Counted from the stretch's first letter, positions 18,618-27,515 are shown. The stretch: DNA of 64,000 nucleotides from Microbacterium bovistercoris (GCF_003387575.1 NZ_QUAB01000048.1:186001-250000); one strand, 5' to 3'. Numbers and translations: made by a program. The notes: generated by a model not told the origin, from the sequence alone.

Positions 18618-20942
18618 ATGACCAAGGAATTCCAGGGGAAGATCGAGCTCGACGTCCGGGACTCGGTCGCCGACTGGGCGCCGTACGAGCCCACCCGTGC
18701 GCCGGAGGGCGCACCGAACATCCTCGTCATCCTCTACGACGACACCGGCATGGCTTCGTGGTCGCCGTACGGCGGCCGCATCAACATGCCGACGCTCGAT
18801 CGCCTCGCGGCGAACGGGCTGACCTACACGCAGTGGCACACCACCGCGCTGTGCTCGCCGACCCGGTCGACCTTCCTCACCGGCCGCAATCACCACGTCA
18901 ACGGCATGGGCAACATCATGGAGGGCACGAACGGGTTCCCCGGCCTCTCCGGCCACATTCCCGAGTCGTGCGCCACGATCGGCCAGGTGCTGCAGAAGAA
19001 CGGCTACTCCACGTTCTGGGTCGGCAAGAACCACAACGTGCCCGAGGAGGACATCTCCACCGGCGGAAGCAAGGAGCAGTGGCCGCTGGCTCAGGGCTTC
19101 GACCGCTTCTACGGCTTCCTCGGCGGCGAGACGAACAACTGGTACCCCGACCTCGTCGAGGACAACCACTTCATCGAGCCCCCGTACTCGCCGGAGGACG
19201 GCTACCACCTCTCGAAGGACCTCGCCGACCAGACCATCCGCCTGATCCGCGACCAGAACGCGTCGAACCCATCCAAGCCCTGGTACACCTGGTTCTGCCC
19301 GGGTGCGAACCACGCCCCGCACCACGCGCCGAAGGACTACATCGACAAGTACAAGGGGCAGTTCGACGACGGCTACGACGCGTACCGCGAGTGGGTGCTC
19401 GGTCGCATGATCGAGCGCGGCATCCTGCCCGCCGACACGGCACTGACGCCGATCAACCCGATGCCGGAGGACCAGGCGAACGCCGCCGACTACGTCAAGC
19501 CGTGGGACTCGCTGTCCGACGACGAGAAGCGTCTGTTCGCCCGCATGGCCGAGGTGTTCGCCGGCTTCAGCGAGTACACCGACGTGCAGATCGGCCGCAT
19601 CATCGACTACCTCGAGGACTCCGGTCAGCTCGACAACACGCTCATCTTCTACTGCGCCGACAACGGGGCATCCGGTGAGGGCTCCCCCGACGGCTCGGTC
19701 AACGAGAACAAGTTCTTCAACGGGTTCCCCGACGACTTGAAGGAGAACCTCGACAAGATCGGCGTGCTGGGCGGCCCCGAGACGTACAACCACTACCCGA
19801 CCGGGTGGGCGACGGCGTTCTCGACCCCGTTCCAGATGTTCAAGCGGTACTCGCAGTTCTCGGGCGGCACCTGCGACCCGATGATCATCCACTGGCCGGC
19901 CGGCATCAAGGCCAAGGGCGAGATCCGGCACCAGTACCACCACTCGACCGACATCGTCGCGACCGTGCTCGACGTGATCGGCATCGAGATGCCGGACGTG
20001 TTCCGCGGTGTCGAGCAGCGTCCGCTCGATGGCGTCTCGATGAAGTACTCCTTCGACGCGGCGCCCGACGGGCAGACCGAGAAGAAGGTGCAGTACTACG
20101 CGATGCTCGGCACGCGCGGCATCTGGAAGGACGGCTGGAAGGCCGCCGCCATCCACGCCCCGCTCACCGGCCACGGCCGCTTCGACGAGGACCGCTGGGA
20201 GCTCTACCACGTGGCAGAGGACCGGTCCGAGTCGAAGGACCTCGCCGCCGAGCACCCCGAGAAGCTGCAGGAGCTCATCGACGCCTGGTTCGAGGAGGCG
20301 GAGAAGAACAATGTGCTGCCGCTCGACGACCGCTCCGCCCGCGACCAGCTCACCATCGAGCGCCCGCAGGCCGAGCCGCCGCGCACCCGGTACATCTACT
20401 ACCCCGACACCACAGCCGTGGCCGAGAGCGTCGCGGTGAACGTGCGAGGACGCTCGTACAAGATCATCGCCGACGTCGACCTCGAGAAGGGCGCCGAGGG
20501 CGTTCTGTTCGCGCACGGCTCGCGGTTCGGTGGCCACTCGCTGTTCATCAAGGACAACAAGCTGACCTACGTGTACAACTTCCTCGGCATTCCGCCGGAG
20601 CAGGTGTTCACGTCGGGCGAGCTGACGCCGGGCAAGCACGCGCTGGGCGTGGAGTTCATCCGCGAGAGCGCGGGCGAGCACGGCGAGTCCATCGGCACCG
20701 CGAAGCTCTACATCGACGACCAGGTCGTCGCGGAGGGCCCGATGCGCGCACAGGTCGGCAAGTTCACGCTCGCCGGCGACGGGCTGTGCATCGGCTACGA
20801 CAGCGGTGACGCCGTCAGCGGACAGTACTCCGACGGCTTCCCCTTCACCGGCGGCAAGCTGCTCGGCGTGGGCGTCGACGTCAGCGACGAGCAGTACCTC
20901 GACCTCGAGCTTGAGGCACAGGCGGCATTCGCACGCGAGTGA
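18618..20942 (+). CDS. Arylsulfatase (Cys-type, formylglycine-dependent), copy 2
   Basis: 774 residues, a tandem paralogue of the previous gene with the same CSPTRSTFLTGR at Cys79, the DDTG metal site (residues 41-44) and CADNGASGEGSPDGSVNE. The start ATG 18618 has GGAAGGGAG upstream. No export signal is seen. Differences are spread over the whole length, for example AIHAPLTGHGRF against AVHGPTSGMSRF in the substrate-facing region, which suggests different ester specificity rather than a recent duplication. A strong terminator follows at 20957. Confidence 0.96.
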   Translation: MTKEFQGKIELDVRDSVADWAPYEPTRAPEGAPNILVILYDDTGMASWSPYGGRINMPTLDRLAANGLTYTQWHTTALCSPTRSTFLTGRNHHVNGMGNIMEGTNGFPGLSGHIPESCATIGQVLQKNGYSTFWVGKNHNVPEEDISTGGSKEQWPLAQGFDRFYGFLGGETNNWYPDLVEDNHFIEPPYSPEDGYHLSKDLADQTIRLIRDQNASNPSKPWYTWFCPGANHAPHHAPKDYIDKYKGQFDDGYDAYREWVLGRMIERGILPADTALTPINPMPEDQANAADYVKPWDSLSDDEKRLFARMAEVFAGFSEYTDVQIGRIIDYLEDSGQLDNTLIFYCADNGASGEGSPDGSVNENKFFNGFPDDLKENLDKIGVLGGPETYNHYPTGWATAFSTPFQMFKRYSQFSGGTCDPMIIHWPAGIKAKGEIRHQYHHSTDIVATVLDVIGIEMPDVFRGVEQRPLDGVSMKYSFDAAPDGQTEKKVQYYAMLGTRGIWKDGWKAAAIHAPLTGHGRFDEDRWELYHVAEDRSESKDLAAEHPEKLQELIDAWFEEAEKNNVLPLDDRSARDQLTIERPQAEPPRTRYIYYPDTTAVAESVAVNVRGRSYKIIADVDLEKGAEGVLFAHGSRFGGHSLFIKDNKLTYVYNFLGIPPEQVFTSGELTPGKHALGVEFIRESAGEHGESIGTAKLYIDDQVVAEGPMRAQVGKFTLAGDGLCIGYDSGDAVSGQYSDGFPFTGGKLLGVGVDVSDEQYLDLELEAQAAFARE

Positions 20943-20956
20943 CGCGTTCGTGACGC

Positions 20957-20996
20957 CGAACGGGGCGGGAGGGCTTCGGCCCTCCCGCCCCGTTCG
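20957..20996 (+). terminator. Terminator after sulfatase 2
   Basis: A perfect 18-bp stem (20957-20974 with 20979-20996) capped by a TTCG tetraloop begins 15 bases past the stop codon. It has no long U-tract. Being symmetrical, it can also serve transcripts from the convergent glycosyltransferase gene. Confidence 0.85.
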
Positions 20997-21007
20997 CGTG
21001 TTCCCCC

Positions 21008-21047
21008 GGATCCTGAGCGAGGAGCGCAGCGACGAGACGAAGGGCGC
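21008..21047. repeat. 40-base dispersed repeat, copy A
   Basis: The stretch starting GGATCCTGAGCGAGGAGCGC is present as an exact 40-base reverse complement at 47587-47626. It lies between the sulfatase terminator and the convergent glycosyltransferase gene. A related shorter version is in the gap before pirin (about 14703-14730). Confidence 0.85.
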
Positions 21048-21064
21048 GGGGTGGCCGGTGAGGG

Positions 21065-22279
21065 TCAGGCGGGAAGCGGCTCGTCGCGGTAGAGCGCCTC
21101 GAACGTGTCCAGCGTGCGGTTGATGTCATGCACGGCGACGCCGTCGAGCGAAGCGCGCTGCATCCGCTCGTACTCCGCGGGAGAAGCGGTGAACACACGG
21201 GTGATCTTCGCGGCGAGGTCGTCGACGTTCCCGGGCTCGAACAGATAGCCGTTCTCGCCGTCGTGCACCAGGTGCGGCAGCGCCACGGCATCCGCACCGA
21301 CCACGGGCAGGGCCGAGGCCATCGCCTCCATCGTGACGATCGACTGCAGCTCGGCGATCGACGCGATCACGAACAGGGATGCCCGGGAGTAGAGGTCCCG
21401 CAGCTGCTCATCGGTCACCCGCCCGTGGAAGGTGACCCGGTCGGACAGCCCGAGCTGCGCAGCGAGGTGCTCCAGGTTCTTGCGCTGGTCGCCGCCGCCG
21501 GCGATGTCGAAGTGCACGTCGAGCGCCGGGTCCAGCCTGGTCATCGCGCGCAGCACGACGTCGACCTGCTTCTCACCGGTCAGGCGGCCGACGAACAGCA
21601 TCCGGTTCTTCTCGCGCGGGGCGATCACGGGCGTGTAGTTGCGGCGGTCGATGCCGCACGAGACCGGCACCACGCCGCTGATGTCGATGGTCTTCTCGAG
21701 GAAGTCCGCAGCCTTGCGTGTGGGCGTGGTGACGGCCCGCGCCATGCGCAGCGTGCGCTCGGCGTCGTCCCATGCGAGCTTCAGCACCGGGGCGTTCACG
21801 AACTCGGGCATGGCGGTGTGGTCGAGGATGTTCTCGGCCATGACGTGGTTGGTCGCGACGATCGGGATGCCTCGCTGCCGGGCGATCCGTGCCAGGCCGC
21901 GCCCGATGATGATGTGCGACTGGATGTGCACGATGTCGGGCTGCACCTCGGTGAGCACCTTGCGGGCATAGTGCTTCGACCGCCACGGCCAGATGAACCG
22001 CAGCCAGTCGTGCGGCAGCCATCGCACCGACGGCAGCCGGTGCATGGTCAGCGGCTCGCCTTCGATGACCTCGGTGTGGGTCGCTGAGCGGCGGTAGCGG
22101 GTGTTCGGCGCGACGACGTGCACGTCGTGCCCGCGCTCGACGAGCCCGGCGGCGAGCCGCTCGGCGAAGCGGGCGGCCCCGTTGATGTCGGGGTAGAAGG
22201 TGTCGCAGCCGATGAGGATGGTCAGGGGGCGGGCGGTCGGGGTCGCCGAATCCACGCTCTGATCGTCGGAGGATGTCAC
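21065..22279 (-). CDS. Glycosyltransferase family 4
   Basis: 404 residues from GTG 22279 (VTSSDDQSVD), preceded by GGGAG; the reading frame is open further upstream without similarity. The GT-B fold has an N-terminal donor-independent half with GCDTFYPDINGAARFAERLAAGL and a C-terminal nucleotide-sugar half with FVGRLTGEKQVDVVLRA and ELQSIVTMEAMASALPVVG (the E-x7-E motif). Related actinobacterial proteins add mannose or glucose to lipids. The acceptor is not predictable here. It is convergent with sulfatase 2. Confidence 0.9.
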   Translation of the reverse strand: MTSSDDQSVDSATPTARPLTILIGCDTFYPDINGAARFAERLAAGLVERGHDVHVVAPNTRYRRSATHTEVIEGEPLTMHRLPSVRWLPHDWLRFIWPWRSKHYARKVLTEVQPDIVHIQSHIIIGRGLARIARQRGIPIVATNHVMAENILDHTAMPEFVNAPVLKLAWDDAERTLRMARAVTTPTRKAADFLEKTIDISGVVPVSCGIDRRNYTPVIAPREKNRMLFVGRLTGEKQVDVVLRAMTRLDPALDVHFDIAGGGDQRKNLEHLAAQLGLSDRVTFHGRVTDEQLRDLYSRASLFVIASIAELQSIVTMEAMASALPVVGADAVALPHLVHDGENGYLFEPGNVDDLAAKITRVFTASPAEYERMQRASLDGVAVHDINRTLDTFEALYRDEPLPA

Positions 22280-22395
22280 GGAGTAGTCGCTCCCAGTGCG
22301 GCCGGAGGGTGCCCGGTCGGGCGCACCCCACCCTACCCGAGGGGTCTGTGCCGGTCTCGGAGCCCGCACCGAGCAGCATCCTCTACCCTCTTTTC

Positions 22396-22968
22396 ATGCG
22401 CCTGATCTCCTCCGCCGATCCCGGCCTCTGGATCCCCGTCACCGGCTCGCTGGGCTGGAAGGGACGGCGGCATCGCAAGGCCGCCATCCGGATGCTGCTG
22501 GGGCAGGCCGGTGCCGCGGGAAAGCCCGGCGCCGGGTTCGGTGCCTGGCTGGCCAGCCAGGCCGCGCCGTTCGCGATGCGCAAGGCCGATGGGCGCGTGC
22601 TGGCCTGGACCTGGAAGGCCGATCCGGATCTCGTGGTCGCGATCGCGACGACGCAGGAGCTCACCCCGCAGCTGCGCACCGCGCGGGCGATGATGCCCAT
22701 TGAGTACGACGACACCGAGAGCTTCGCCACCCCGCTGGGCGTGGGCGAGAAGCTGATGATGGCGCTTCCTCCGACCCCGGGCACTCCCCCGTTCGCGACG
22801 TACACCTGGGACACCGGCACCCATCTGATCACGCTGAACGCGGTGTGCGGCGACCGGGAGCGCTTCGGCACGGTCGAGGGCGCACTCGACGATCTCGCCC
22901 GCAGCCTGCGGATCGCCGACGACGTGACCGGCGGCGAGTCGCAGGTGCTGCGACTGCCGCCGGCCTGA
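22396..22968 (+). CDS. Uncharacterised protein, 190 residues
   Basis: I do not recognise the family. The ATG at 22396 is six bases after TACCCT (22384-22389), so it is probably leaderless. The N-terminus MRLISSADPGLWIPVTGSLGW is followed by a basic region and then an alternating hydrophobic, probably beta-rich domain (VLAWTWKADPDLVVAIATTQ; ATYTWDTGTHLITLNAVCGD). There is no signal peptide or convincing membrane helix. It is divergent from the glycosyltransferase and convergent with the DHFR-like gene. Confidence 0.7.
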   Translation: MRLISSADPGLWIPVTGSLGWKGRRHRKAAIRMLLGQAGAAGKPGAGFGAWLASQAAPFAMRKADGRVLAWTWKADPDLVVAIATTQELTPQLRTARAMMPIEYDDTESFATPLGVGEKLMMALPPTPGTPPFATYTWDTGTHLITLNAVCGDRERFGTVEGALDDLARSLRIADDVTGGESQVLRLPPA

Positions 22969-22974
22969 CGCGGT

Positions 22975-23544
22975 CTACGCGGCCCGCTCGTACTCGGCGA
23001 GCACCACGCCCGAGTCGAACGCCGTCGTCGCGGTGCGGGTGAGTGCTGTCGGCGCGAAGCCGCGGTGTCCGAAGAGCGGGATGCCGCTGCCGAGGATCAC
23101 CGGGTTGACCTTGAGCACGAGGCGGTCGACCTCATCGGCGAGGGCGGCGGCGAGCGCCCCACCGCCGCACAGCCAGATGCCCTCGCCCGGCTCGGACTTC
23201 AGCTCGCGGACGACCTCGACCGGGTCACGGTCGGTGAACTCCACGCCCTCGACCGGCTCCGGCGTGCGGCTGGTGAAGACCACCTGGCGCAGGTGGTTGT
23301 AGGGACTGGTCAGCATCGGCAGCCCGACCGCATAGGTGTTCCAGCCCATCACGACGGTGTCGAACGGACCGCCTTCGGCCGGGACGCCCGCCATGTCGGC
23401 CAGGGCCGTCGGCACGGTGCCGCGGAACCGCTCGCCGACCACGGCCATGTGGTCGCCGACTCCGTCGAAGAAGTCGAACTCCCCCTCGGGACCGGCGATG
23501 AATCCATCGATGCTGACGGCGACGAAATAGGTGAGTTCTCGCAT
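22975..23544 (-). CDS. Dihydrofolate reductase-like (RibD C-terminal) protein
   Basis: 189 residues from ATG 23544 (MRELTYFVAVSIDGFIAG), chosen because GGAG lies eight bases upstream. It has the DHFR/RibD fold: ELTYFVAVSIDGFIAGPEGEFDF, VVMGWNTYAVG, and the NADPH-binding IWLCGGGALAAALADEVDRLVLKVNPVILGSGIPLF. Members are NADPH-dependent reductases with often unknown substrates. It is divergent from a TetR gene, with two 18-base direct repeats between them, so it is probably that repressor's target. Confidence 0.9.
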   Translation of the reverse strand: MRELTYFVAVSIDGFIAGPEGEFDFFDGVGDHMAVVGERFRGTVPTALADMAGVPAEGGPFDTVVMGWNTYAVGLPMLTSPYNHLRQVVFTSRTPEPVEGVEFTDRDPVEVVRELKSEPGEGIWLCGGGALAAALADEVDRLVLKVNPVILGSGIPLFGHRGFAPTALTRTATTAFDSGVVLAEYERAA

Positions 23545-23557
23545 ACGTTCTCCATTC

Positions 23558-23600
23558 ACAACAGGTGCAGTGGTTTGAGACTACAACAGGTGCAGTGGTT
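23558..23600. promoter_or_regulatory. Two direct-repeat operators between DHFR-like and tetR genes
   Basis: ACAACAGGTGCAGTGGTT occurs twice without mismatch (23558-23575 and 23583-23600), 25 bases apart start to start. The second copy ends five bases before the TAGGGT box of the TetR gene. Binding of the TetR protein here could control both divergent genes. Confidence 0.65.
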
Positions 23601-23616
23601 GCGCTAGGGTCAATTC

Positions 23617-24189
23617 ATGGCAAAGAACGAGGCACGACGAAACGCACTCGCCGATGCCGGCATCGCGGTGCTGGCAGCCGAAGGGTCGCGAGGACTCACC
23701 CATCGCGCCATCGACGAACGGGCGGGCGTCCCCATCGGCACCACGTCGAACTACTTCCGAAGCCGCGATGCCCTGATCGCCGGACTGTTCGAACGCATCG
23801 GCGCACGCCTCGCCCCCACCCCTGAGGATCTGGCGCGCCGGGCATCCGCAGAGCCGAGCCGCGCCCTGTTCGCCGATTATGTGCGCGACATCGTGCGCCG
23901 CCTGTCCACCGAGCGCGAGGTCACGCTCGCCCTGTTCGAACTGAGGCTCGAGTCGGCCCGCCGACCGGAGCTGGCCGAGACGATGGCCGCCTGGCAGCGC
24001 ACCGGCTTCGAGGGCGACATCGCCTTCAATCAGGCCGCCGGCCTGCCCGGCGGTCGCCGTGAGATCGCACTGTTCCACTACGCGCTCGACGGGCTGCTGC
24101 TCGATCGCCTGACCTCGCCGATCGACCCGGACACTCCGACCGACGACATCGTCGACGCCCTGGTCGAGGGCCTCCTCCCCGAGATTTAG
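23617..24189 (+). CDS. TetR-family transcriptional regulator
   Basis: 190 residues. The N-terminal helix-turn-helix is AGIAVLAAEGSRGLTHRAIDERAGVPIGTTSNYFRSRDALI, the classic TetR order. The C-terminal ligand domain is helical. TAGGGT (23605-23610) lies six bases before the ATG, which implies a leaderless transcript. It is divergent from the DHFR-like gene with direct repeats in the shared promoter, so autoregulation is likely. The ligand is unknown. Confidence 0.93.
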   Translation: MAKNEARRNALADAGIAVLAAEGSRGLTHRAIDERAGVPIGTTSNYFRSRDALIAGLFERIGARLAPTPEDLARRASAEPSRALFADYVRDIVRRLSTEREVTLALFELRLESARRPELAETMAAWQRTGFEGDIAFNQAAGLPGGRREIALFHYALDGLLLDRLTSPIDPDTPTDDIVDALVEGLLPEI

Positions 24190-24201
24190 TGAAGGTAGGT
24201 A

Positions 24202-24219
24202 ATGATGTAGTAGCATCAT
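24202..24219. promoter_or_regulatory. Palindrome over the marR promoter
   Basis: ATGATG-TAGTAG-CATCAT (24202-24219) is a dyad that contains the TAGCAT box (24211-24216) located six bases before the MarR start codon. A repressor dimer here would block the promoter, as expected for MarR autoregulation. Confidence 0.5.
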
Positions 24220-24222
24220 CAT

Positions 24223-24669
24223 ATGGAACCGCTGCTGCTCGACCGCCTGCTCCAGATCGGCGAACTCTTCGAGAAGGACATGTCCCGCGCGTTCGAGGGC
24301 ACGTCGCTCAGCACCGCCCGCGTGCACCTGCTCTGGGTGCTGCAGGACGCCGGGCCCTCGACGCAGCAGACCCTCGCCCGGCTGTGCGGGGTGAGCCCGC
24401 GCAACATCACCGGCCTCGTCGACGCACTGGAGGCCTCAGGACACGTGCGCCGAACCCCTCACCCGACCGACCGCCGCGCAGTACTCGTCGAGCTCACCGA
24501 GATGTCGACCACGTACATGGCGCAGATGCGCCGGGAGCACTCCGATCTCGACACCGAGCTGCTCGACGCGGTCGCTCCGGCGGATCGCGAGGCCGTGCAG
24601 CGCGGGGTCGCCGCGATCGCGAACCGACTCGGCGAGCTGGTCGCTGACGCCCGAGGAGGGACGTCATGA
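24223..24669 (+). CDS. MarR-family transcriptional regulator
   Basis: 148 residues with the winged-helix order of MarR: STARVHLLWVLQDAGPSTQQTLARLCGVSPRNITGLVDALEASGHVRRTPHPTDRRAVLVELTEMS. The wing DRRAVLVELT is diagnostic. It is probably leaderless (TAGCAT box six bases upstream, no ribosome site) and probably autoregulated through the overlapping palindrome. The stop overlaps the start of the following membrane-protein gene by four bases (ATGA), so that gene is its most likely operon partner. Confidence 0.93.
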   Translation: MEPLLLDRLLQIGELFEKDMSRAFEGTSLSTARVHLLWVLQDAGPSTQQTLARLCGVSPRNITGLVDALEASGHVRRTPHPTDRRAVLVELTEMSTTYMAQMRREHSDLDTELLDAVAPADREAVQRGVAAIANRLGELVADARGGTS

Positions 24670-25334
24670 CCGTCACCGCGCACACCCCCTCGCGCAGTGT
24701 CAGGGCGGGTTCGCTGCTCCGCCGGGCCATGCACGTGGAGAAGCGGGTCTACACGAGCATCGGTCGGGCCCTGCTGCGCCGCCCCGCCGTACCGACCGGC
24801 GGGACCGGCATCGCCTATCACCGCCCGGTGCTCACGGTGCTCATCATCTTCATCGTGCTCTCGGCGATCGAGATCCCGGTGATCGACCTGATCGTGCACC
24901 GCTGGGTGCCGGTGCGGATCGGCTTCCTGATCCTCGGTATCTGGGGGCTGACCTGGATGGTCGGGCTGCTCTGCGCGATGCTCATGCGCCCGCACTCGAT
25001 CGGCCCCGACGGCATCCGGGTGCGCAACGGCCTGGAGATCGACGTGCCGTTCTCGTGGGATGACATCGCCTCGATCGCGATCGTCACGAGGGTCGACCAG
25101 CCGAAGACGCCGCGCGTGGTCGACGGCGTCTACTCCGAGCGCATGCAGTACGAGACGAACATCCAGGTCGAACTGGAACGCCCGGTCACCGTCAGCCTCC
25201 CGGGGATGCCCCCGCACGGCGGCATCCACGAGGTCACCACCGTGCGCTCTGGGCGGATGACCCGAAGGCATGCCTCGCCGCAGCGCGCCCCTTCCTCGCC
25301 GGGGCTTAGCTCGCGCCGGTGCGTCCGACCGTGA
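24666..25334 (+). CDS. Membrane protein with bacterial PH-like domain; apparent frameshift near the 3' end
   Basis: Two transmembrane helices (VLTVLIIFIVLSAIEIPVIDLIV; IGFLILGIWGLTWMVGLLCAML) are followed by a PH-like region (MRPHSIGPDGIRVRNGLEIDVPFSWDDIASIAIV). The annotated frame ends in a low-complexity tail after VTTVR. From 25250 the next frame instead reads WADDPKACLAAARPFLAGA and stops at 25309, which looks like the natural C-terminus (an R-x-ADDP segment). One base appears to be missing near 25248-25249. The intact protein would be about 214 residues. Function is unknown; it is translationally coupled to the MarR gene. Confidence 0.7.
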   Translation: MTVTAHTPSRSVRAGSLLRRAMHVEKRVYTSIGRALLRRPAVPTGGTGIAYHRPVLTVLIIFIVLSAIEIPVIDLIVHRWVPVRIGFLILGIWGLTWMVGLLCAMLMRPHSIGPDGIRVRNGLEIDVPFSWDDIASIAIVTRVDQPKTPRVVDGVYSERMQYETNIQVELERPVTVSLPGMPPHGGIHEVTTVRSGRMTRRHASPQRAPSSPGLSSRRCVRP

Positions 25335-26364
25335 CGTCGCCGGACAGCCAGCGCAACCAGCGCTGCTGCGGATCACCCTCGAGCACGAGAGCGCGCACCA
25401 GCAGTGTCAGCGGGATGCACAGGATCGCGCCGAGCGGGCCGATGATGAAGGTCCAGAACGCGACGGACACGAAGCTCAGGGTGAGGCTCAGGCTGACCGC
25501 GTCGCTGACGAACTTGGGCTGCACCAGCACCTGCAGCGTCACGTTGACGACGATGTAGATCGCGATCACGGCCAACATGAGCGGCCAGCCGCCCACCACC
25601 AGTGCCAGGATCGCGGGCGGGATCAGGCCGATCACGAATCCGATGTTCGGAATGAAGTTGGTCACGAACGCGAGGATGGCCCAGACGATCGGTGCGGGCA
25701 CGCCGACCGCCCAGAGCGCCAGCCCGTCGATGATCGCGACGACGGCACCGAAGGAGGCGTTGATCACGTAATAGCGCCGCACGTTGCTGCTGTAGTCGGT
25801 GAAGCGGCGCATCGCCGGTCGCGCCTGCGGGCCGTACAGCTTCTCGGCCTGCCCGTATCGCGAGGCGTCGGCGGCCATGAAGAGGATGTAGGCGAACACG
25901 AAGAACAGTCCGGTGAGAACGTTCACCGTGCTGCCCGCGAGTGAGGTGACGAAGCCGAGGATCGTGTCGGGCTTGATCAGCTCGGCCCCGGTGGCGGGGT
26001 CGAGTCCGAGAGACGTGAGCTGCGCGGACAGCGAGGTCCAGGTGTCCATCAGCTCATCCGCGTAGTCGCCCACCATCCGCACGAACTGCGCACCGGCGTA
26101 GCCGAGCAGCAGCGCCATCACGACCAGCACCACCCAGCCGAGCACGATCACCGCGGTCGTCGCCAGCCAGCGCGGCCAGCCGGCGCGTTCGAGCGGATGC
26201 CGCACCGGATGGCAGATGATCACGAGCACGGCGCCCAGCGCCAGCGGTCCGATCAGCTCGCGCGCGCCGTGCATCCCGGCCAGCGCGATGACGGCCGCCG
26301 CGAGGCCGATCAGCACCCGCAGCGTCGGCGAGAGGCCGGCGGGGGCCGGTGCCGGCGCGCTCAT
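25306..26364 (-). CDS. AI-2E family (YdiK/PerM-like) membrane transporter
   Basis: 352 residues with eight or so hydrophobic segments. Family motifs include PLRHPLERAG-like (HPVRHPLERAGWPRWLATTAVIVLG) and the C-terminal FVTNFIPNIGFVIGLIPPAILALV followed by VQPKFVSDAVSLSLTLSFVSVAFWTFIIGPLGAILCIPLT. Family members have been proposed to export autoinducer-2 or act as ion antiporters, so the substrate is open. The start overlaps the upstream membrane-protein gene by four bases, and the stop overlaps the convergent PH-domain gene. Confidence 0.9.
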   Translation of the reverse strand: MSAPAPAPAGLSPTLRVLIGLAAAVIALAGMHGARELIGPLALGAVLVIICHPVRHPLERAGWPRWLATTAVIVLGWVVLVVMALLLGYAGAQFVRMVGDYADELMDTWTSLSAQLTSLGLDPATGAELIKPDTILGFVTSLAGSTVNVLTGLFFVFAYILFMAADASRYGQAEKLYGPQARPAMRRFTDYSSNVRRYYVINASFGAVVAIIDGLALWAVGVPAPIVWAILAFVTNFIPNIGFVIGLIPPAILALVVGGWPLMLAVIAIYIVVNVTLQVLVQPKFVSDAVSLSLTLSFVSVAFWTFIIGPLGAILCIPLTLLVRALVLEGDPQQRWLRWLSGDVTVGRTGAS

Positions 26365-27449
26365 GCGCCCGCCGCCGCGGCGGCCCGGTCGAGTGCGGCG
26401 GCCTGCGCCGCATCATCCGTCCCCGCGTCCTCTTCGACGGCGGCGGCGGCGCGGATGAACAGGATGATCCACGAGAAGACGAGGATGCCGGCGACCAGTT
26501 CGACCGCGGTCAGCGTGTAGTAACCGGTCGCGAAGAAGATGCCGACCAGCACGACGACCGCCACGAACAGATAACCCATCAGCAGGAAGCCGCGCGGCAT
26601 CCGCGGCACCCACCAGCGCAGGCCGATGACGATCGCGGTGAACGCGACGGCCATGCCGGTCGCGACGCTGTTGTGCACCAGGAAGAACTCGTCGACCGGG
26701 AACACTCCGACGCAGCCGAGGAAGACACCGACGATCACCAGCAGGGTGCGCACCCAGACGATGCCGGGCGCGCTGCGGATCGACATGGACTTGGTGGCGT
26801 ACCGCACCAGGATCGTCACCATGAAGCCGGCGACGATGAGGGTGAGGTTGAACGCCATCGCGGAGAGGTCGTCGGTCATGCCCAGCGCACTGAGGTTCTC
26901 CTCCCACCACTTCGGGTCGCTGGCGGTGAGCATGCTCGCCATCACGCCGAAGATGAGGAACACCGCGAGCACCGTCGCCAGCAGTGAGAGATCCATGTGG
27001 GTGGCCGAGAAGAAGACGACGTAGGCGGTGACCGCGGCGGCGGCCCCCGACAGGATCAGCAGCGGGAAGGCGAAGACCGTCGCGCCGATGAATCCCCTCT
27101 CGAGGATGTCGGCGAGCAGCGTCCAGCCCAGCAGCGCGATGATCGCGTGCGCGAAGGCCAGCGCCGCGACATCCGTCACCTCGAGGAACGTCACCTTCTC
27201 GCCGCGCTCGCGGATCACGTAGCGGCCGGCGATGAAGGCGAGAGCGGCGACGACCGCCGAGGCGAGCGCCGCGTACTGCCCGATCGATCCGGGTCCCGCG
27301 ATCGGCGCGTCCTGGAAGCCGAACACCGGCAGGGCGACCAGCGCGGCGATGATGAACGCGATCGCGCCGACGCCGAGTGACAGGGACTCCAGGGCGGTGG
27401 CACTGCGGCCTTGGCTGTCGACGTGCTGCGCGGTGGGGGAAGTTGTCAT
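26361..27449 (-). CDS. Polytopic membrane protein, DUF998-like
   Basis: 362 residues with about eight to ten membrane helices. The segment SDPKWWEENLSALGMTDDLSAMAFNLTLIVAGF resembles the conserved loop and helix of DUF998 proteins. The C-terminal tail is Ala/Asp/Glu-rich and cytosolic. No activity can be assigned. It is the first gene of a two-gene minus-strand unit with the AI-2E transporter (ATGA overlap). Confidence 0.75.
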   Translation of the reverse strand: MTTSPTAQHVDSQGRSATALESLSLGVGAIAFIIAALVALPVFGFQDAPIAGPGSIGQYAALASAVVAALAFIAGRYVIRERGEKVTFLEVTDVAALAFAHAIIALLGWTLLADILERGFIGATVFAFPLLILSGAAAAVTAYVVFFSATHMDLSLLATVLAVFLIFGVMASMLTASDPKWWEENLSALGMTDDLSAMAFNLTLIVAGFMVTILVRYATKSMSIRSAPGIVWVRTLLVIVGVFLGCVGVFPVDEFFLVHNSVATGMAVAFTAIVIGLRWWVPRMPRGFLLMGYLFVAVVVLVGIFFATGYYTLTAVELVAGILVFSWIILFIRAAAAVEEDAGTDDAAQAAALDRAAAAAGA

Positions 27450-27515
27450 GCGCTGAGGATATCGTCACGGGAACCGGACACCCAGCGACGCGGGCGTAGG
27501 CTGTACGAGGTCTTC

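Noticed and set aside
16438..20681. Two ~750-codon minus-strand frames opposite the sulfatases
   Set aside because: Low-complexity Arg/Val/Leu-rich translations, antisense to genes with complete sulfatase motifs, and no ribosome sites.
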